Notes: generated by a model not told the origin, from the letters alone. A stretch of 64,000 bases of DNA from Neobacillus soli NBRC 102451 (GCF_001591665.1 NZ_BCVI01000054.1:29946-93945), one strand, 5' to 3'; positions 26,893-36,509 are shown, counted from the first letter of the stretch. Numbers and translations: made by a program.

Positions 26893-28035
26893 ATGAAACT
26901 AGCCGTCCATTTTGGAGCAGGGAACATTGGAAGGGGATTTATTGGAGCACTTTTTTCACAGTCCGGCTATCATGTCACCTTTGTTGATATCGCCGATCAA
27001 GTTATTAACCAGTTAAATGAGGAAAAGCAATATCAAGTAAAATTAGCGACGGATCAACAGGAAAGCATGACGATTGGAAATGTTTCGGGATTAAATAATA
27101 TGACACAGGAACAAGAGGTGGTAGATGCGATTGGCAAGGCATCCTATCTCACAACGGCCATTGGGCCCAATATTTTGCCGCATATTGCCCCGTTAATGGC
27201 AAAGGGAATTACCAAAAGAGTAAAGAATACCGATGAAAAGTTATATGTAATTGCCTGCGAAAACCAAATTTCGGCGACAGATTTATTAAAGGGATATATT
27301 TTCGAACATTTGGATGAAGAAACAAAGGAGCAGATAGCAGGAAAAGTCTATTTCCTTAATTCTGCAGTTGATCGAATTGTGCCGATTCAAAACAATCAAG
27401 GCTCACTCGATGTGCTGGTTGAATCCTATTATGAATGGGTTGTGGAAACAAGTGAAAGCATTCCGCCAGTGGAAGGGATGAAGATTGTCGCTGACCTCGC
27501 TCCATTTATTGAGCGAAAGCTGTTTACGGTAAATACAGGGCATGCCGTCATTGCGTACCATGGTTATCTGGAGAACAAGTCTACGATTGATCAAACATTA
27601 GCGGATGAAAAAATTGTCAAACAAGTTCAGGCGACTCTTGGCGAAACCGGCGCCTATTTGATTAAACAATATGACTTAAATCAAGATGAGCATCAGCAAT
27701 ATATTGAAAAAATTATTAATCGTTTTAAAAATGCTTATTTAAATGATGCCGTGACAAGGGTAGGCCGTTCACCGCTTCGTAAGCTTGGCCCCAATGATCG
27801 GCTTGTACGTCCTGCGTCTGAAGCAAAAAAGGCTGGACTTCCATTCACAAATCTTTCAAGGGCAATTGCTTCGGCCCTGCTTTTTGATTATCAAGGCGAT
27901 GAAGAAGCAGTAAAGCTGCAAGCGATGATTAACGAAAATGGACTGCCTGCTGTTCTTAAAGAGGTGAGCGGGTTGGATGAAAACAGCGATATAACCAAAG
28001 AGGTAATAAGCTATTATAATTTGCTTAAAAAATAA
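26893..28035 (+). CDS. mtlD: mannitol-1-phosphate 5-dehydrogenase (copy 1)
   Basis: A 380-residue NAD-dependent enzyme converting mannitol-1-P to fructose-6-P. The N-terminal coenzyme loop is VHFGAGNIGRGFIG. YFLNSAVDRIVPIQ and FTVNTGHAVIAYHGYL are family motifs with catalytic residues. The frame also opens at 26854, overlapping mtlA, but GAAGGA before the ATG at 26893 and the conserved MKLAVHFGAG start favour the shorter form. It pairs with the fused permease, and a palindromic repeat ends the unit. A second, diverged mtlD lies at 32387. Confidence 0.94.
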   Translation: MKLAVHFGAGNIGRGFIGALFSQSGYHVTFVDIADQVINQLNEEKQYQVKLATDQQESMTIGNVSGLNNMTQEQEVVDAIGKASYLTTAIGPNILPHIAPLMAKGITKRVKNTDEKLYVIACENQISATDLLKGYIFEHLDEETKEQIAGKVYFLNSAVDRIVPIQNNQGSLDVLVESYYEWVVETSESIPPVEGMKIVADLAPFIERKLFTVNTGHAVIAYHGYLENKSTIDQTLADEKIVKQVQATLGETGAYLIKQYDLNQDEHQQYIEKIINRFKNAYLNDAVTRVGRSPLRKLGPNDRLVRPASEAKKAGLPFTNLSRAIASALLFDYQGDEEAVKLQAMINENGLPAVLKEVSGLDENSDITKEVISYYNLLKK

Positions 28036-28047
28036 GGAAAAAGAAAA

Positions 28048-28086
28048 GGGTCAGTTCCTCGCTGCGTTTGCGGCGGGGGCTGACCC
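28048..28086. repeat. GGGTCAG-type palindromic repeat A, probable terminator
   Basis: Inverted arms GGGTCAGT... and ...CTGACCC around GC-rich CGGCGGGGG, followed by TTTAAT. It belongs to a dispersed family with copies at 33557, 37516, 43142, 44698, 49355 and 50741. All of these lie just after or between genes. Confidence 0.8.
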
Positions 28087-28133
28087 TTTAATGTTGGCAA
28101 CAATCATTATGACAAAATGAAGTTTTGTAACAA

Positions 28134-28162
28134 TTGATTGAGTATTGAAAACGCTTTATTCT
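28134..28162 (+). promoter_or_regulatory. promoter of second mannitol locus with overlapping cre-like site
   Basis: TTGATT, a 17-base spacer and TATTCT. The sequence at 28145-28160, TTGAAAACGCTTTATT, fits the CcpA cre consensus with one mismatch and overlaps the promoter core. This suggests glucose repression of this operon. Confidence 0.55.
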
Positions 28163-28204
28163 AAGTATAGAAAGTTCAACAAATATGTTGAAGGGGGAAA
28201 AGAG

Positions 28205-29623
28205 ATGAATGAAACAGCAAAAGATAAATCAGATGCAAAAGTAAAGATACAGAAGTTTGGCAGCTTTTTAAGTGGTATGGTGATGCCGAATATTGGCGCT
28301 ATTATTGCGTGGGGGATAATCACTGCATTATTCATTCCAACTGGCTGGCTGCCTAATAAAGATTTCGCAACGCTTGTCGGCCCAATGATTACTTTCCTAT
28401 TGCCATTATTAATTGGTTTTACCGGCGGTCGAATGGTTTACGATATTCGCGGTGGTGTTGTCGGTGCGACGGCTACCATGGGTGTGATTGTCGGAACTGA
28501 TATCCCGATGTTCTTAGGGGCCATGATTATGGGACCTCTTGGCGGTGTTGTCATAAAGTACTTTGATAAGCTTGTTGAAGGAAAAATAAAATCCGGCTTT
28601 GAAATGCTCGTAAATAACTTCTCTGCAGGAATTCTTGGGGGCGGGTTGACACTAATAGCTTTTAAAGGTGTCGGACCGGTTGTGGAAGCATTAAGTAAAG
28701 TATTAGCTTCAGGTGTTCAATATATCGTTGATCATAATATCCTGCCATTTGCGAATATCTTTATTGAACCTGGAAAAGTGCTATTCCTGAATAATGCGAT
28801 GAATCATGGTATTCTAAGCCCATTAGGAATTGAACAAGCGAAAGATACTGGGAAATCCATTTTATTCTTATTAGAAACAAATCCTGGCCCTGGGTTAGGG
28901 ATTTTACTAGCTTTCTGGTTATTTGGTAAAGGAACAGCAAAACAAACGGCTCCAGGCGCAGTGATTATCCACTTCTTGGGCGGTATTCATGAAATTTACT
29001 TTCCATACATCTTAATGAAGCCAATGCTAATTTTCGCAGCGATGGCTGGTGGCGTAAGTGGTGTATTCACATTCAATATTCTTCATGCGGGACTTGTTGC
29101 CGCTCCATCACCAGGCAGTATCGTTGCCCTACTTGCAATGACACCTAAAGGCGGTTATTTCGGAGTACTAGCTGGTGTAATCGTTGCAACGGCAGTATCG
29201 TTTGCAGTTGCATCATTGATTCTAAAAACAAGCAAGGAAAAAGAGGAAGACTTATCCACCGCCGCAGCAAAGATGGAAGAAATGAAAGGCAAGAAAAGCT
29301 CTGTTTCATCCGTATTAACAAGCACACAAGATTCAATTGCTCCGGAATATGTAAATAAAATTGTGTTTGCTTGTGATGCTGGAATGGGTTCAAGCGCGAT
29401 GGGTGCCTCAATTTTAAGAAATAAAGTGCAAAAGGCTGGTTTAGATGTAACGGTCACTAACACGGCAATTAATAATTTACCAGCCGACGCTGATGTAGTA
29501 GTTACTCATAAAGATTTAACGGACCGAGCAAAAGCAAAGCTTCCAAACGTAAAGCACATTTCGGTAGAAAACTTTTTAAATAGTCCTAAGTATGATGAAC
29601 TAGTAAATAGTTTAAAGAAATAA
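28205..29623 (+). CDS. mtlA: mannitol-specific PTS permease, EIICB
   Basis: A 472-residue mannitol permease with the EIIC membrane domain (PMFLGAMIMGPLGGVVIKYF, FLGGIHEIYFPYILMKPM) and an EIIB domain (ACDAGMGSSAMGAS, phospho-Cys at about 390). It ends there, without EIIA, like B. subtilis MtlA; the partner EIIA is encoded at 31948. Protein similarity to the fused permease at 24947 is high through EIICB. The frame opens at 28145, but AAGGGGG before the ATG at 28205 decides the start. Confidence 0.94.
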   Translation: MNETAKDKSDAKVKIQKFGSFLSGMVMPNIGAIIAWGIITALFIPTGWLPNKDFATLVGPMITFLLPLLIGFTGGRMVYDIRGGVVGATATMGVIVGTDIPMFLGAMIMGPLGGVVIKYFDKLVEGKIKSGFEMLVNNFSAGILGGGLTLIAFKGVGPVVEALSKVLASGVQYIVDHNILPFANIFIEPGKVLFLNNAMNHGILSPLGIEQAKDTGKSILFLLETNPGPGLGILLAFWLFGKGTAKQTAPGAVIIHFLGGIHEIYFPYILMKPMLIFAAMAGGVSGVFTFNILHAGLVAAPSPGSIVALLAMTPKGGYFGVLAGVIVATAVSFAVASLILKTSKEKEEDLSTAAAKMEEMKGKKSSVSSVLTSTQDSIAPEYVNKIVFACDAGMGSSAMGASILRNKVQKAGLDVTVTNTAINNLPADADVVVTHKDLTDRAKAKLPNVKHISVENFLNSPKYDELVNSLKK

Positions 29624-29630
29624 TCTCACA

Positions 29631-29670
29631 AAAAGCCTAGATACGATGTGCTAGGCTTTTGTTTATTTTA
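29631..29670 (+). terminator. intrinsic terminator after EIICB
   Basis: A perfect 10-bp stem AAAAGCCTAG / CTAGGCTTTT with a ten-base loop and a GTTTATTTTA tail. It separates mtlA from mtlR. Confidence 0.88.
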
Positions 29671-29713
29671 AAAATGTCAACAATGCAATGGACTAAATCG
29701 TAAATGGATGCCA

Positions 29714-29742
29714 TTGTATAAAGGGATAGACAGGAATAGAAT
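29714..29742 (+). promoter_or_regulatory. possible promoter of mtlR
   Basis: TTGTAT, a 17-base spacer and TAGAAT, about 75 bases upstream of the start codon. Only the motif supports it. Confidence 0.4.
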
Positions 29743-29821
29743 AATATTGTCAGTATGAAATTATAATTTTGGCAACATCATAGGTGTAAAGGCTGACGGT
29801 CAACTTTAAGGAGTGTGAAAT

Positions 29822-31945
29822 ATGTATATTTCCGCAAGAGAAAGGCAAATCCTTGAAATCTTATTAAAGAATACGGATGAAACGACCGTGAAAGACCTTG
29901 CAAATCAAATTGGTGTTAGCGGAAGAACAATCCACCGCGATTTAAAAAATGTAGAAGATATTCTAGGGGAATATGATCTATCATTACAAAAAAAGTCTGG
30001 AGTTGGCGTCCAAATCACAGGGGACCCTAACAAAATCCAGGAAATTGAACTATATTTATTTAATCTTTCCCATACAGAATACACAGCGGATGAACGACAA
30101 ACGATTATTTTATGTGAGCTATTGGAAACAAATGAACCAGTAAAGCTTCTTGGTCTTGCCAATGATTTAAATGTCACGATTGCCACAGTAAGTTCCGATT
30201 TAACTAAACTCGAAGAGAGATTGCAAGCCATTGGATTAACCCTCATTCGAAGAAGAGGCTACGGCGTTGAAATCGAAGGAGAGGAAGGCGCTAAACGCAG
30301 GGCGATGAGTAACCTAATCTCTGAATATCTTGATGAATCTGAAATTCTCTCATTGACTCGCGAAAATATTCAAAAGCGGTCAACTCAGCAAATTCATACC
30401 ATTTCTGAAAGGCTTATGGGACTGGTTGAAAGAAAAAAGCTTGTTATTGTTGAAAAAATCGTGAGCTCGATTGTTCAGGAATTACCATTTTCTATGGCGG
30501 ACAGCGCTTATATTGGGTTAGTTGTTCATTTAGCACTGGCAGTGGAACGAATCCAAAAAGGTGAAGGGATTACCATTAATCCATCGTATTTGGAAGTTCA
30601 AAAGGAAACGAAAGAGCATAAATTTGCGGAAAAAATTGTGGCCCAATTAGAGCATGTTTTTACAATTAACATACCGCTAGCCGAGGTAGCCTATATCACG
30701 ATGCATCTTAAGGGTGCGAAACTAAGACATGATTATGAATATCTAAATGAGGATACCAGCTTACATGTTGCCATTAAAACAAGAAAGATGATTGATGATG
30801 CTGGAGAATTAGTAGGAATGGACTTATCGGCAAATCGCCCCTTATTTGAAGGGCTTGTCATGCATTTAAAGCCTGCTATCTATCGAATGAAACAAAAGAT
30901 GGGGATTAGTAACCCGCTGTTAGAAAAAATAAAAAGGGATTACTCCGATTTGTTTGCCATTATCAAACAAGCAGCCCAGCAGGTCTTTCGTGATTTTTAT
31001 GTTCCTGATGAGGAAATAGGATATCTCGTCATGCATTTTGGGGCAGCAATAATGGGCAGCGGTGAGCTTGTTAACTTTAGAACGCTTGTCGTTTGCTCTA
31101 GTGGAATCGGGACTTCTAAGATGCTGGCAACAAGGTTGCAAAAAGAGTTCCCCGAGCTGAGGCACATTCAAAATGTATCGGTAATGGAATTTAAAAAAAT
31201 GAATAAAGACCCTTATCAGCTAGTGCTTTCAACGATCCCTATTCCTGATTACGAATCTACTTATATTGTGGTAAATCCCTTTTTAAATAAGGATGAGATT
31301 GAGAAGATTCGTTCTTTTATCAATGAATATAAGATTGTGAACAGTTCCGAGAAACAGCTCCCTGTTACGCTTAATGGAAATACGAGCAAAAAGCGGTCAG
31401 CTGAATTAATAGAGGAAATGCAGCAGATCCGGGACTATGCCGGAACCATTGCGGCACTACTCAAGGGGTTCAAAGTAAACGAAATAAGCGGGTACAACAT
31501 AACAGATGAAATCCTTGCCCAAGCCTGTCTAAGGCTTTATCAAGAACAAAGAATTGACGATGTTGAAGCGGTTGTTCAGAAAATCCTTGAAAGAGAAAAA
31601 CTTGGGGGAATCGGTATTCCAGGAACGGGGATGGCCTTATTCCATGCACGTTCATCACATGTGAAGGAGCCCATTTTCGGTATCACGGTCCTGCAAACAC
31701 CACAAAAGGTTGTTGGTATGGATGATAATGAAATGGAAATGAAGTTGTTATTATTACTGCTATCACCTGCACACACATCGGAAAAGACATTAGAAGTATT
31801 GAGTTTTTTAAGTTCATTGTTAATCGAAAGTGAAGAAACAATGACCGTTTTTCAATCAGCTAACTATGAGAGGATAGCTGGTTTGCTTTCTGGAAGATTG
31901 GATCAATTTTTTAACGATAAATTAAAAGTATTAAGGAGTGTTTGA
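29822..31945 (+). CDS. mtlR: mannitol operon transcriptional activator (PRD/BglG type)
   Basis: A 707-residue multidomain regulator. N-terminal HTH domains (ILEILLKNTDETTVKDLANQ; GLANDLNVTIATVSSDLTKL) are followed by two PRDs with conserved histidines (GLVVHLALAVER, YITMHLKGAKLRHD). An EIIB(Gat)-like domain follows with phospho-Cys at about 425 (LVVCSSGIGTSKML). The C-terminal EIIA-like domain has His at about 608 (ALFHARSSHV). HPr and EIIA/EIIB phosphorylation of these sites normally tunes activation of mtl promoters. The stop is followed at once by mtlF. It probably controls both mannitol loci, though that is inferred. Confidence 0.93.
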   Translation: MYISARERQILEILLKNTDETTVKDLANQIGVSGRTIHRDLKNVEDILGEYDLSLQKKSGVGVQITGDPNKIQEIELYLFNLSHTEYTADERQTIILCELLETNEPVKLLGLANDLNVTIATVSSDLTKLEERLQAIGLTLIRRRGYGVEIEGEEGAKRRAMSNLISEYLDESEILSLTRENIQKRSTQQIHTISERLMGLVERKKLVIVEKIVSSIVQELPFSMADSAYIGLVVHLALAVERIQKGEGITINPSYLEVQKETKEHKFAEKIVAQLEHVFTINIPLAEVAYITMHLKGAKLRHDYEYLNEDTSLHVAIKTRKMIDDAGELVGMDLSANRPLFEGLVMHLKPAIYRMKQKMGISNPLLEKIKRDYSDLFAIIKQAAQQVFRDFYVPDEEIGYLVMHFGAAIMGSGELVNFRTLVVCSSGIGTSKMLATRLQKEFPELRHIQNVSVMEFKKMNKDPYQLVLSTIPIPDYESTYIVVNPFLNKDEIEKIRSFINEYKIVNSSEKQLPVTLNGNTSKKRSAELIEEMQQIRDYAGTIAALLKGFKVNEISGYNITDEILAQACLRLYQEQRIDDVEAVVQKILEREKLGGIGIPGTGMALFHARSSHVKEPIFGITVLQTPQKVVGMDDNEMEMKLLLLLLSPAHTSEKTLEVLSFLSSLLIESEETMTVFQSANYERIAGLLSGRLDQFFNDKLKVLRSV

Positions 31946-31947
31946 TC

Positions 31948-32385
31948 ATGACAAAGTCCATTTTGGCAAAAGAAAATATTCTATTAAATGCATCTGTTGC
32001 CTCTAAAGAAGAAGCGATTAAATTAACGGGAAGTATTCTTGTAGAAAAAGGATATGTGGACGCAAGTTATATCGGAAAAATGCTTGAAAGAGAACAATTA
32101 ACCTCAACTTACATGGGGAATTTTGTAGCGATTCCACATGGTACGGAGGATTCGAAGTCCTTTGTAAAGGAATCCGGAATTTCCTTTATTCAAGTACCGC
32201 AAGGCGTGGACTTTGGTGCCGGAAATATTGTCAAGCTGCTAATTGGGATCGCTGGTAAAAATAATGAACACTTAGATATTCTTTCTAAGATTGCAATCGT
32301 TTGTTCAGAGGAAGAAAATATCGAGAAGCTTGTTTCCGCAAAATCAGCAGAAGAAATTTTGGCCATTTTTGAAGAGGTGAACTAA
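31948..32385 (+). CDS. mtlF: mannitol-specific PTS EIIA component
   Basis: A 145-residue EIIA protein that passes phosphate from HPr to EIIB. The phospho-His is at about 64 in FVAIPHGTEDSK. The first part, ENILLNASVASKEEAIKLTG, is also seen in the EIIA fused to the permease at 24947, so the two are paralogs. A TTG at 31942 overlaps the mtlR stop. The ATG at 31948 with AAGGAG upstream is preferred. It lies between mtlR and mtlD with almost no gap. Confidence 0.94.
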   Translation: MTKSILAKENILLNASVASKEEAIKLTGSILVEKGYVDASYIGKMLEREQLTSTYMGNFVAIPHGTEDSKSFVKESGISFIQVPQGVDFGAGNIVKLLIGIAGKNNEHLDILSKIAIVCSEEENIEKLVSAKSAEEILAIFEEVN

Positions 32386-32386
32386 G

Positions 32387-33544
32387 ATGTTAGCTGTTCA
32401 CTTTGGTGCGGGAAATATCGGCCGCGGGTTTATCGGGAATTTATTGTATCATTCCGGGTATGAAACTTGCTTTGTCGATGTCAATGATGAAATTGTCCGT
32501 TTACTAAATGAAAAAGGCGAATACCGTGTGGTGCTTGCTGACCCGGCCCAAGAGGAAGTTGTTATTAAAAATGTGAGAGCAATCAATAGTGCCTCATACC
32601 CGGAACAAGTGATAGCGGCAATCGCCGAAGCAGATCTAGTAACCACTGCGATTGGTCCGAATATTCTCCCGCTCATTGCAGGGTTAATTGCAGACGGTCT
32701 TCGCAAACGTGTGGAACAAACAGATCAGCCTCTCAATATTATTGCTTGTGAAAATATGATTGGCGGAAGTTCACTATTAAAAGAGAAGATTTTTGAAAAA
32801 TTAACGGCTGATGAAAAGTCACAATTTGACAAGCGCTTTGGCTTTCCGGATTCAGCAGTCGACCGAATTGTACCGAATCAAGTGAATGAAGATCAACTCA
32901 TGGTGAAGGTTGAACCGTTTTATGAATGGGTGGTAGAGGAGCCGAAGTTTGTCGGGGGAAAACCTTCTATTAAGGGGATCACGTTTGTTCAAGATTTGGT
33001 GCCATATATTGAACGGAAGCTATTCACGGTCAATACAGGGCATGCACTGGCTGCCTATTTTGGCTATTACTTTGGGATCGAAACGATTAATCAAGCAATG
33101 GAGAATCAGCAAATTCACGGCTTGGTTGAGGGGTCTCTTAAGGAAAGCGGAGGATTTTTAGTAAAAAAATATGGGTTTAACGAAGAAGAACATAACAAAT
33201 ACATTCAAAAGATTATCGGACGTTTCTCTAATTCTTATATTGTTGATGAAGTTACCAGGGTAGGGCGGTCACCGATTCGCAAGCTTGGGCCAAACGACCG
33301 CCTTGTCAGTCCTGCAAGACAATACGAAGAAGTAACAGGAAAAGAGCCGGAATATCTTTTGAAGGGAATTGCTGCTGCTCTGATGTATGATTTTCAAGGG
33401 GATGAGGAAGCGGTTCAAATCCAAACTACCATCAATGAAAAAGGCTTAGAAGCCGCGATTAAGAAGTTTACACAACTGGATTCAACATCGTCTTTGTTGA
33501 AAGGCATTGTGGAGCAATACAATCAATTAAAGTTAAATAGGTAA
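32387..33544 (+). CDS. mtlD: mannitol-1-phosphate 5-dehydrogenase (copy 2)
   Basis: A 385-residue paralog of 26893-28035. It begins MLAVHFGAGNIGRGFIGNLL, with FPDSAVDRIVPNQ and FTVNTGHALAAYFGYY at the active site. GAGGTGAAC overlapping the end of mtlF provides the ribosome binding site, so mtlF and mtlD are coupled. Divergence between the two dehydrogenases is large, so the two loci are unlikely to come from a very recent duplication. The unit ends with palindromic repeat B. Confidence 0.94.
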   Translation: MLAVHFGAGNIGRGFIGNLLYHSGYETCFVDVNDEIVRLLNEKGEYRVVLADPAQEEVVIKNVRAINSASYPEQVIAAIAEADLVTTAIGPNILPLIAGLIADGLRKRVEQTDQPLNIIACENMIGGSSLLKEKIFEKLTADEKSQFDKRFGFPDSAVDRIVPNQVNEDQLMVKVEPFYEWVVEEPKFVGGKPSIKGITFVQDLVPYIERKLFTVNTGHALAAYFGYYFGIETINQAMENQQIHGLVEGSLKESGGFLVKKYGFNEEEHNKYIQKIIGRFSNSYIVDEVTRVGRSPIRKLGPNDRLVSPARQYEEVTGKEPEYLLKGIAAALMYDFQGDEEAVQIQTTINEKGLEAAIKKFTQLDSTSSLLKGIVEQYNQLKLNR

Positions 33545-33556
33545 TGTTATCCCTGA

Positions 33557-33597
33557 GGTCAGCCCCTCTCTAGGTTAAAGCGGCGGCGGACTGACCC
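33557..33597. repeat. GGGTCAG-type palindromic repeat B, probable terminator
   Basis: GGTCAGCCCC... and ...GGACTGACCC arms around a GGTTAAAGCGGCGG-type centre, followed by TTTAAATT. It ends the second mannitol operon. Confidence 0.75.
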
Positions 33598-33625
33598 TTT
33601 AAATTAAAGCTCTTTTAGTTCTCCA

Positions 33626-33654
33626 TTGACTTTCGGAAAATTATTGAATAGAAT
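33626..33654 (+). promoter_or_regulatory. promoter of T-box/metS transcript
   Basis: TTGACT, a 17-base spacer and TAGAAT. The predicted start lies a few bases before the T-box leader. Confidence 0.7.
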
Positions 33655-33664
33655 ATTGTTAATT

Positions 33665-33970
33665 ATCGAATAAAGGCAATGAAGAGAAAAAGTAAAATGA
33701 CTTTGTTTTTATACAGAGAGCTTCGGTAGCTGAAAAGAAGCAAAAACACTCATTTGAACAATGGTCTCTGAGCTTCGTACTGAACGTACTTGTTAGTATT
33801 AGTAGGCTGCGGCGAGCATTGGCACTCGTTATCAAAGTCACAGTATAAGAGTAGGTATTACTCCGTACTTGTCGAGACAAATGGTGTGAACCATTTGCGA
33901 AATAAGGTGGTATCACGTGGAAATTCAAACCTCGTCCTTAACTATTACAGTTAAGGCGAGGTTTTTTTGT
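33665..33970 (+). ncRNA. T-box leader controlling methionyl-tRNA synthetase
   Basis: A structured leader of about 300 bases. The T-box sequence is AAGGTGGTATCACGTGG at 33904-33920, close to the AAGGTGGTACCGCG consensus. It is followed by a terminator stem CCTCGTCCTTAACT / AGTTAAGGCGAGG and a run of seven T ending near 33969. The stem I region has an AGAGAGCTTCGGTAGCTG-like hairpin and an ATG within GAACAATGGTC that could be a Met specifier. In such leaders uncharged tRNA stabilises the antiterminator. The exact specifier loop was not modelled. Confidence 0.85.
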
Positions 33971-34005
33971 TTTTAAAATTAATTTTATATTGGAGGTTTT
34001 TAATT

Positions 34006-35640
34006 ATGAGTATTTTTATTGGCGGGGCATGGGCTTATGCTAACGGCTCCTTACATCTAGGTCATGTTTCAAGTTTGTTGCCTGGAGATATTCTGGCTAG
34101 GTATTACCGATTAAAAGGGGAAAAGGTTTTATATGTATCAGGCAGCGATTGTAATGGAACCCCAATTACAATTAGGGCAAAACTAGAAGGGGTATCGCCG
34201 AAAGAGATTGCAGACCTTTATCACGAGGAATTTGTCGATTGTTTTTCAAGATTAGGATTCTCCTATGATACCTATACACGGACGGATACGGATCACCATC
34301 ATAAAATCGTACAAGAGATATTTTTAGAATTACTTGAAAAAGGATTTATTTATAAAAGAGAAATTGAACAAACCTATTGTGAATTTGATCAGCAATTTTT
34401 ACCTGACCGTTATGTAGAGGGTATTTGCCCTAATTGTGGTGGTAATGCACGGGGAGATCAATGCGATTTATGTTCAACTGTTTTAGAACCGCTTGAATTA
34501 CTAAATAGAAAATGTAAAATTTGCGGAAATCCACCCACAACAAGAAAAACAGAGCATTTTTACTTTTCTTTAAGTTCCTTCCAAACTACTTTGGAAAACT
34601 ATACACAAGATGCGGAAAATAAGAATCTTTGGAGGGAAAATGCCATTTCTTTAACCAAACGATACTTAAAGGAAGGTTTACAAGATCGAGCGGTTTCAAG
34701 GGATTTGCCAATTGGGGTAAGTGTCCCGGTTGCTGGCTATGAAGAAAAGAAAGTCTACGTCTGGATTGAAGCCGTTTCGGGATACTATACAGCAAGCAAG
34801 CTATGGGCAAAAGAAACAAACAACGATGACTCCACGTTTTGGAATTCTGCCGCTGTATCTTATTACGTGCATGGGAAAGATAATATCCCGTTCCATTCGA
34901 TAATATGGGCAGGGATTCTAGCCGGTCTTGGAAAGGAACCATTGCCAACACATATTGTTTCCAACGAGTACCTGACCCTAGAAACGAAAAAATTGTCCAC
35001 AAGTAGAAACTGGGCAGTTTGGGTTCCAGATATGTTGGAAAGATATCACCCTGACTCCATCCGATATTTTTTAACCATCAATGCACCTGAAAGCCGTGAT
35101 GCTGATTTCTCTTGGAAAGAATTCATTTACAGTCATAATGGTGAGTTATTGGGGGCATATGGAAACTTAGTAAATCGGACGTTGAAATTTATTGAAAAAT
35201 CGTTTGATGGTGTTATTCCTGATAAGGTCATTTCTTCTCCTATTCAAGACAAAGTCAATCATTTGTTTGAGGAGGTGGGGCGCTGTATTGAAAATGCGTC
35301 TTTCAAACAAGGATTGGAAAAGGTATTCAAGTTGGTCCGGTTCGCGAATAAGTATTTTGATGAACAGCAACCATGGAAACAGATACATGAAGATGCGGAG
35401 TCCTGCAAACAAACTCTCGCAAATAGTGCCTATTTAATTGCCAATTTAGCACATATCTTGACTCCGTTTCTGCCTTTTTCAAGTGAAAGGGTTAAAAAAA
35501 TGTTAAATACATCGGAGACAAAGTGGAAATCATTTGCGGTTAATTCACAATGTTTAACGAATGTAGAACCATTGTTTGAAAGGATAGATCCTGTGAAAAT
35601 AAACGAAGAACTTGAAAGGTTGGCCAGTCAAACTTTATAA
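34006..35640 (+). CDS. metS: methionyl-tRNA synthetase, second/zinc-knuckle type
   Basis: A 544-residue class I synthetase charging tRNA-Met. The HIGH motif is in [27 protein letters not shown] replaces KMSKS. Two zinc knuckles are visible: [16 protein letters not shown] and [18 protein letters not shown]. The usual Bacillus MetS is about 660 residues with a C-terminal EMAP-type domain and lacks this double knuckle. This protein stops short of that domain and resembles the MetRS2 enzymes that some Bacillus strains carry as an extra copy, known to resist MetRS inhibitors. GGAGG precedes the ATG at 34006. T-box control upstream is consistent. Confidence 0.88.
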   Translation: MSIFIGGAWAYANGSLHLGHVSSLLPGDILARYYRLKGEKVLYVSGSDCNGTPITIRAKLEGVSPKEIADLYHEEFVDCFSRLGFSYDTYTRTDTDHHHKIVQEIFLELLEKGFIYKREIEQTYCEFDQQFLPDRYVEGICPNCGGNARGDQCDLCSTVLEPLELLNRKCKICGNPPTTRKTEHFYFSLSSFQTTLENYTQDAENKNLWRENAISLTKRYLKEGLQDRAVSRDLPIGVSVPVAGYEEKKVYVWIEAVSGYYTASKLWAKETNNDDSTFWNSAAVSYYVHGKDNIPFHSIIWAGILAGLGKEPLPTHIVSNEYLTLETKKLSTSRNWAVWVPDMLERYHPDSIRYFLTINAPESRDADFSWKEFIYSHNGELLGAYGNLVNRTLKFIEKSFDGVIPDKVISSPIQDKVNHLFEEVGRCIENASFKQGLEKVFKLVRFANKYFDEQQPWKQIHEDAESCKQTLANSAYLIANLAHILTPFLPFSSERVKKMLNTSETKWKSFAVNSQCLTNVEPLFERIDPVKINEELERLASQTL

Positions 35641-35781
35641 AATATATTTTTAACTATCACAATAGTGCAGACTTACTAAAGCTAGTACCACATCGTGATT
35701 CATCGTTTTAAGTAACCAGTTCATCTAATGGCAGGATATTTATTAAGTTAAGGAGAATTATCAAAAACAGGGGGAGTGAGA

Positions 35782-35877
35782 ATGGACCTTAACTTTAATT
35801 TATCTTTTAATGCCATAAATATAGTAACTGGCATTTTGGCATGGGGTGTTATAGGTAATAAGAGGGGAAAAATCTAA
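35782..35877 (+). pseudogene. decayed 5' copy of the 43209 membrane-protein gene
   Basis: A 31-codon frame, MDLNFNLSFNAINIVTGILA then WGVIGNKRGKI, matches the start of the protein at 43209 (MEFNFDFSFNVINIVTGILA). Even the upstream GGGGGAGTGAGA resembles its ribosome binding site. After the first ~25 codons the match jumps across a deletion to an AAAGTCATTG block and then stops. It is a dead remnant between metS and the next membrane gene. Confidence 0.8.
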
Positions 35878-35894
35878 AGTCATTGGTGATTTGA

Positions 35895-36509
35895 ATGAAG
35901 GAAAAACTGGTTTATATCAGGGCACAATCGAATAAAGTACCCCCGCTATATCAGAGAGTAGTAAGAGTATTGGGTGTATTTATGTTAGGGGCTTTATTGG
36001 GTTTCTTGGCTAAGTACACAGATGGTTCAGTTGTAGGACTAATCGGTACCTATCTGGGATTTTGGATTGTCGTAACAACGTTCATTGCCGTTCGGAGCCG
36101 CTCACCTAAGGCAGCAGCATTACACACTTTCGTCTTTCTATTCGCTATGCTTATTGTTTATTATGTCTATTCCGCTGTGCTGTTTGGATTTTTCCCTAGG
36201 AATTATTTTATCGCTTGGGGCAGTATTGTCCTTCTTTCGCCGATAGCTGGTTATGTAGTTTGGTACGCCAAGGGAAATGGATGGAGAGCAGCGCTTTGTG
36301 CGTCCTTACCTATCGGTCTGCTCATGGTGGAAGGATATAGTTTTATCTATACTTTTTCCATCTCCAGAGGATTTGATTTATTCTCAGCCGTTTTGCTATT
36401 TTGTATTTTACCTGCAAATAGTTTTCAGCGCTTACGGATGTTACCTATTTTGGCTGTGTTGTTTTTCTTAATTGAACGAATAGGCTTCCTCTATTATCTG
36501 CCGGGATAA
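35895..36509 (+). CDS. uncharacterised membrane protein (DUF6518-like)
   Basis: A 204-residue integral membrane protein with about six hydrophobic helices (FMLGALLGFLAKY; YLGFWIVVTTFIAV; TFVFLFAMLIVYYVY; SIVLLSPIAGYVVWY; and two near the C-terminus). The layout and charge pattern resemble DUF6518 proteins of Bacillus, but this is a loose recollection. The ribosome binding site is weak (GGTGA). It follows the dead copy of the 43209 gene, so its upstream region was rearranged. It ends in a hairpin terminator. Function unknown. Confidence 0.6.
   Translation: MKEKLVYIRAQSNKVPPLYQRVVRVLGVFMLGALLGFLAKYTDGSVVGLIGTYLGFWIVVTTFIAVRSRSPKAAALHTFVFLFAMLIVYYVYSAVLFGFFPRNYFIAWGSIVLLSPIAGYVVWYAKGNGWRAALCASLPIGLLMVEGYSFIYTFSISRGFDLFSAVLLFCILPANSFQRLRMLPILAVLFFLIERIGFLYYLPG

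Noticed and set aside
33665..33970. S-box (SAM) riboswitch in front of the methionyl-tRNA synthetase
   Set aside because: The AAGGTGGTATCACGTGG T-box motif and terminator match a T-box; no SAM-riboswitch core was recognised.
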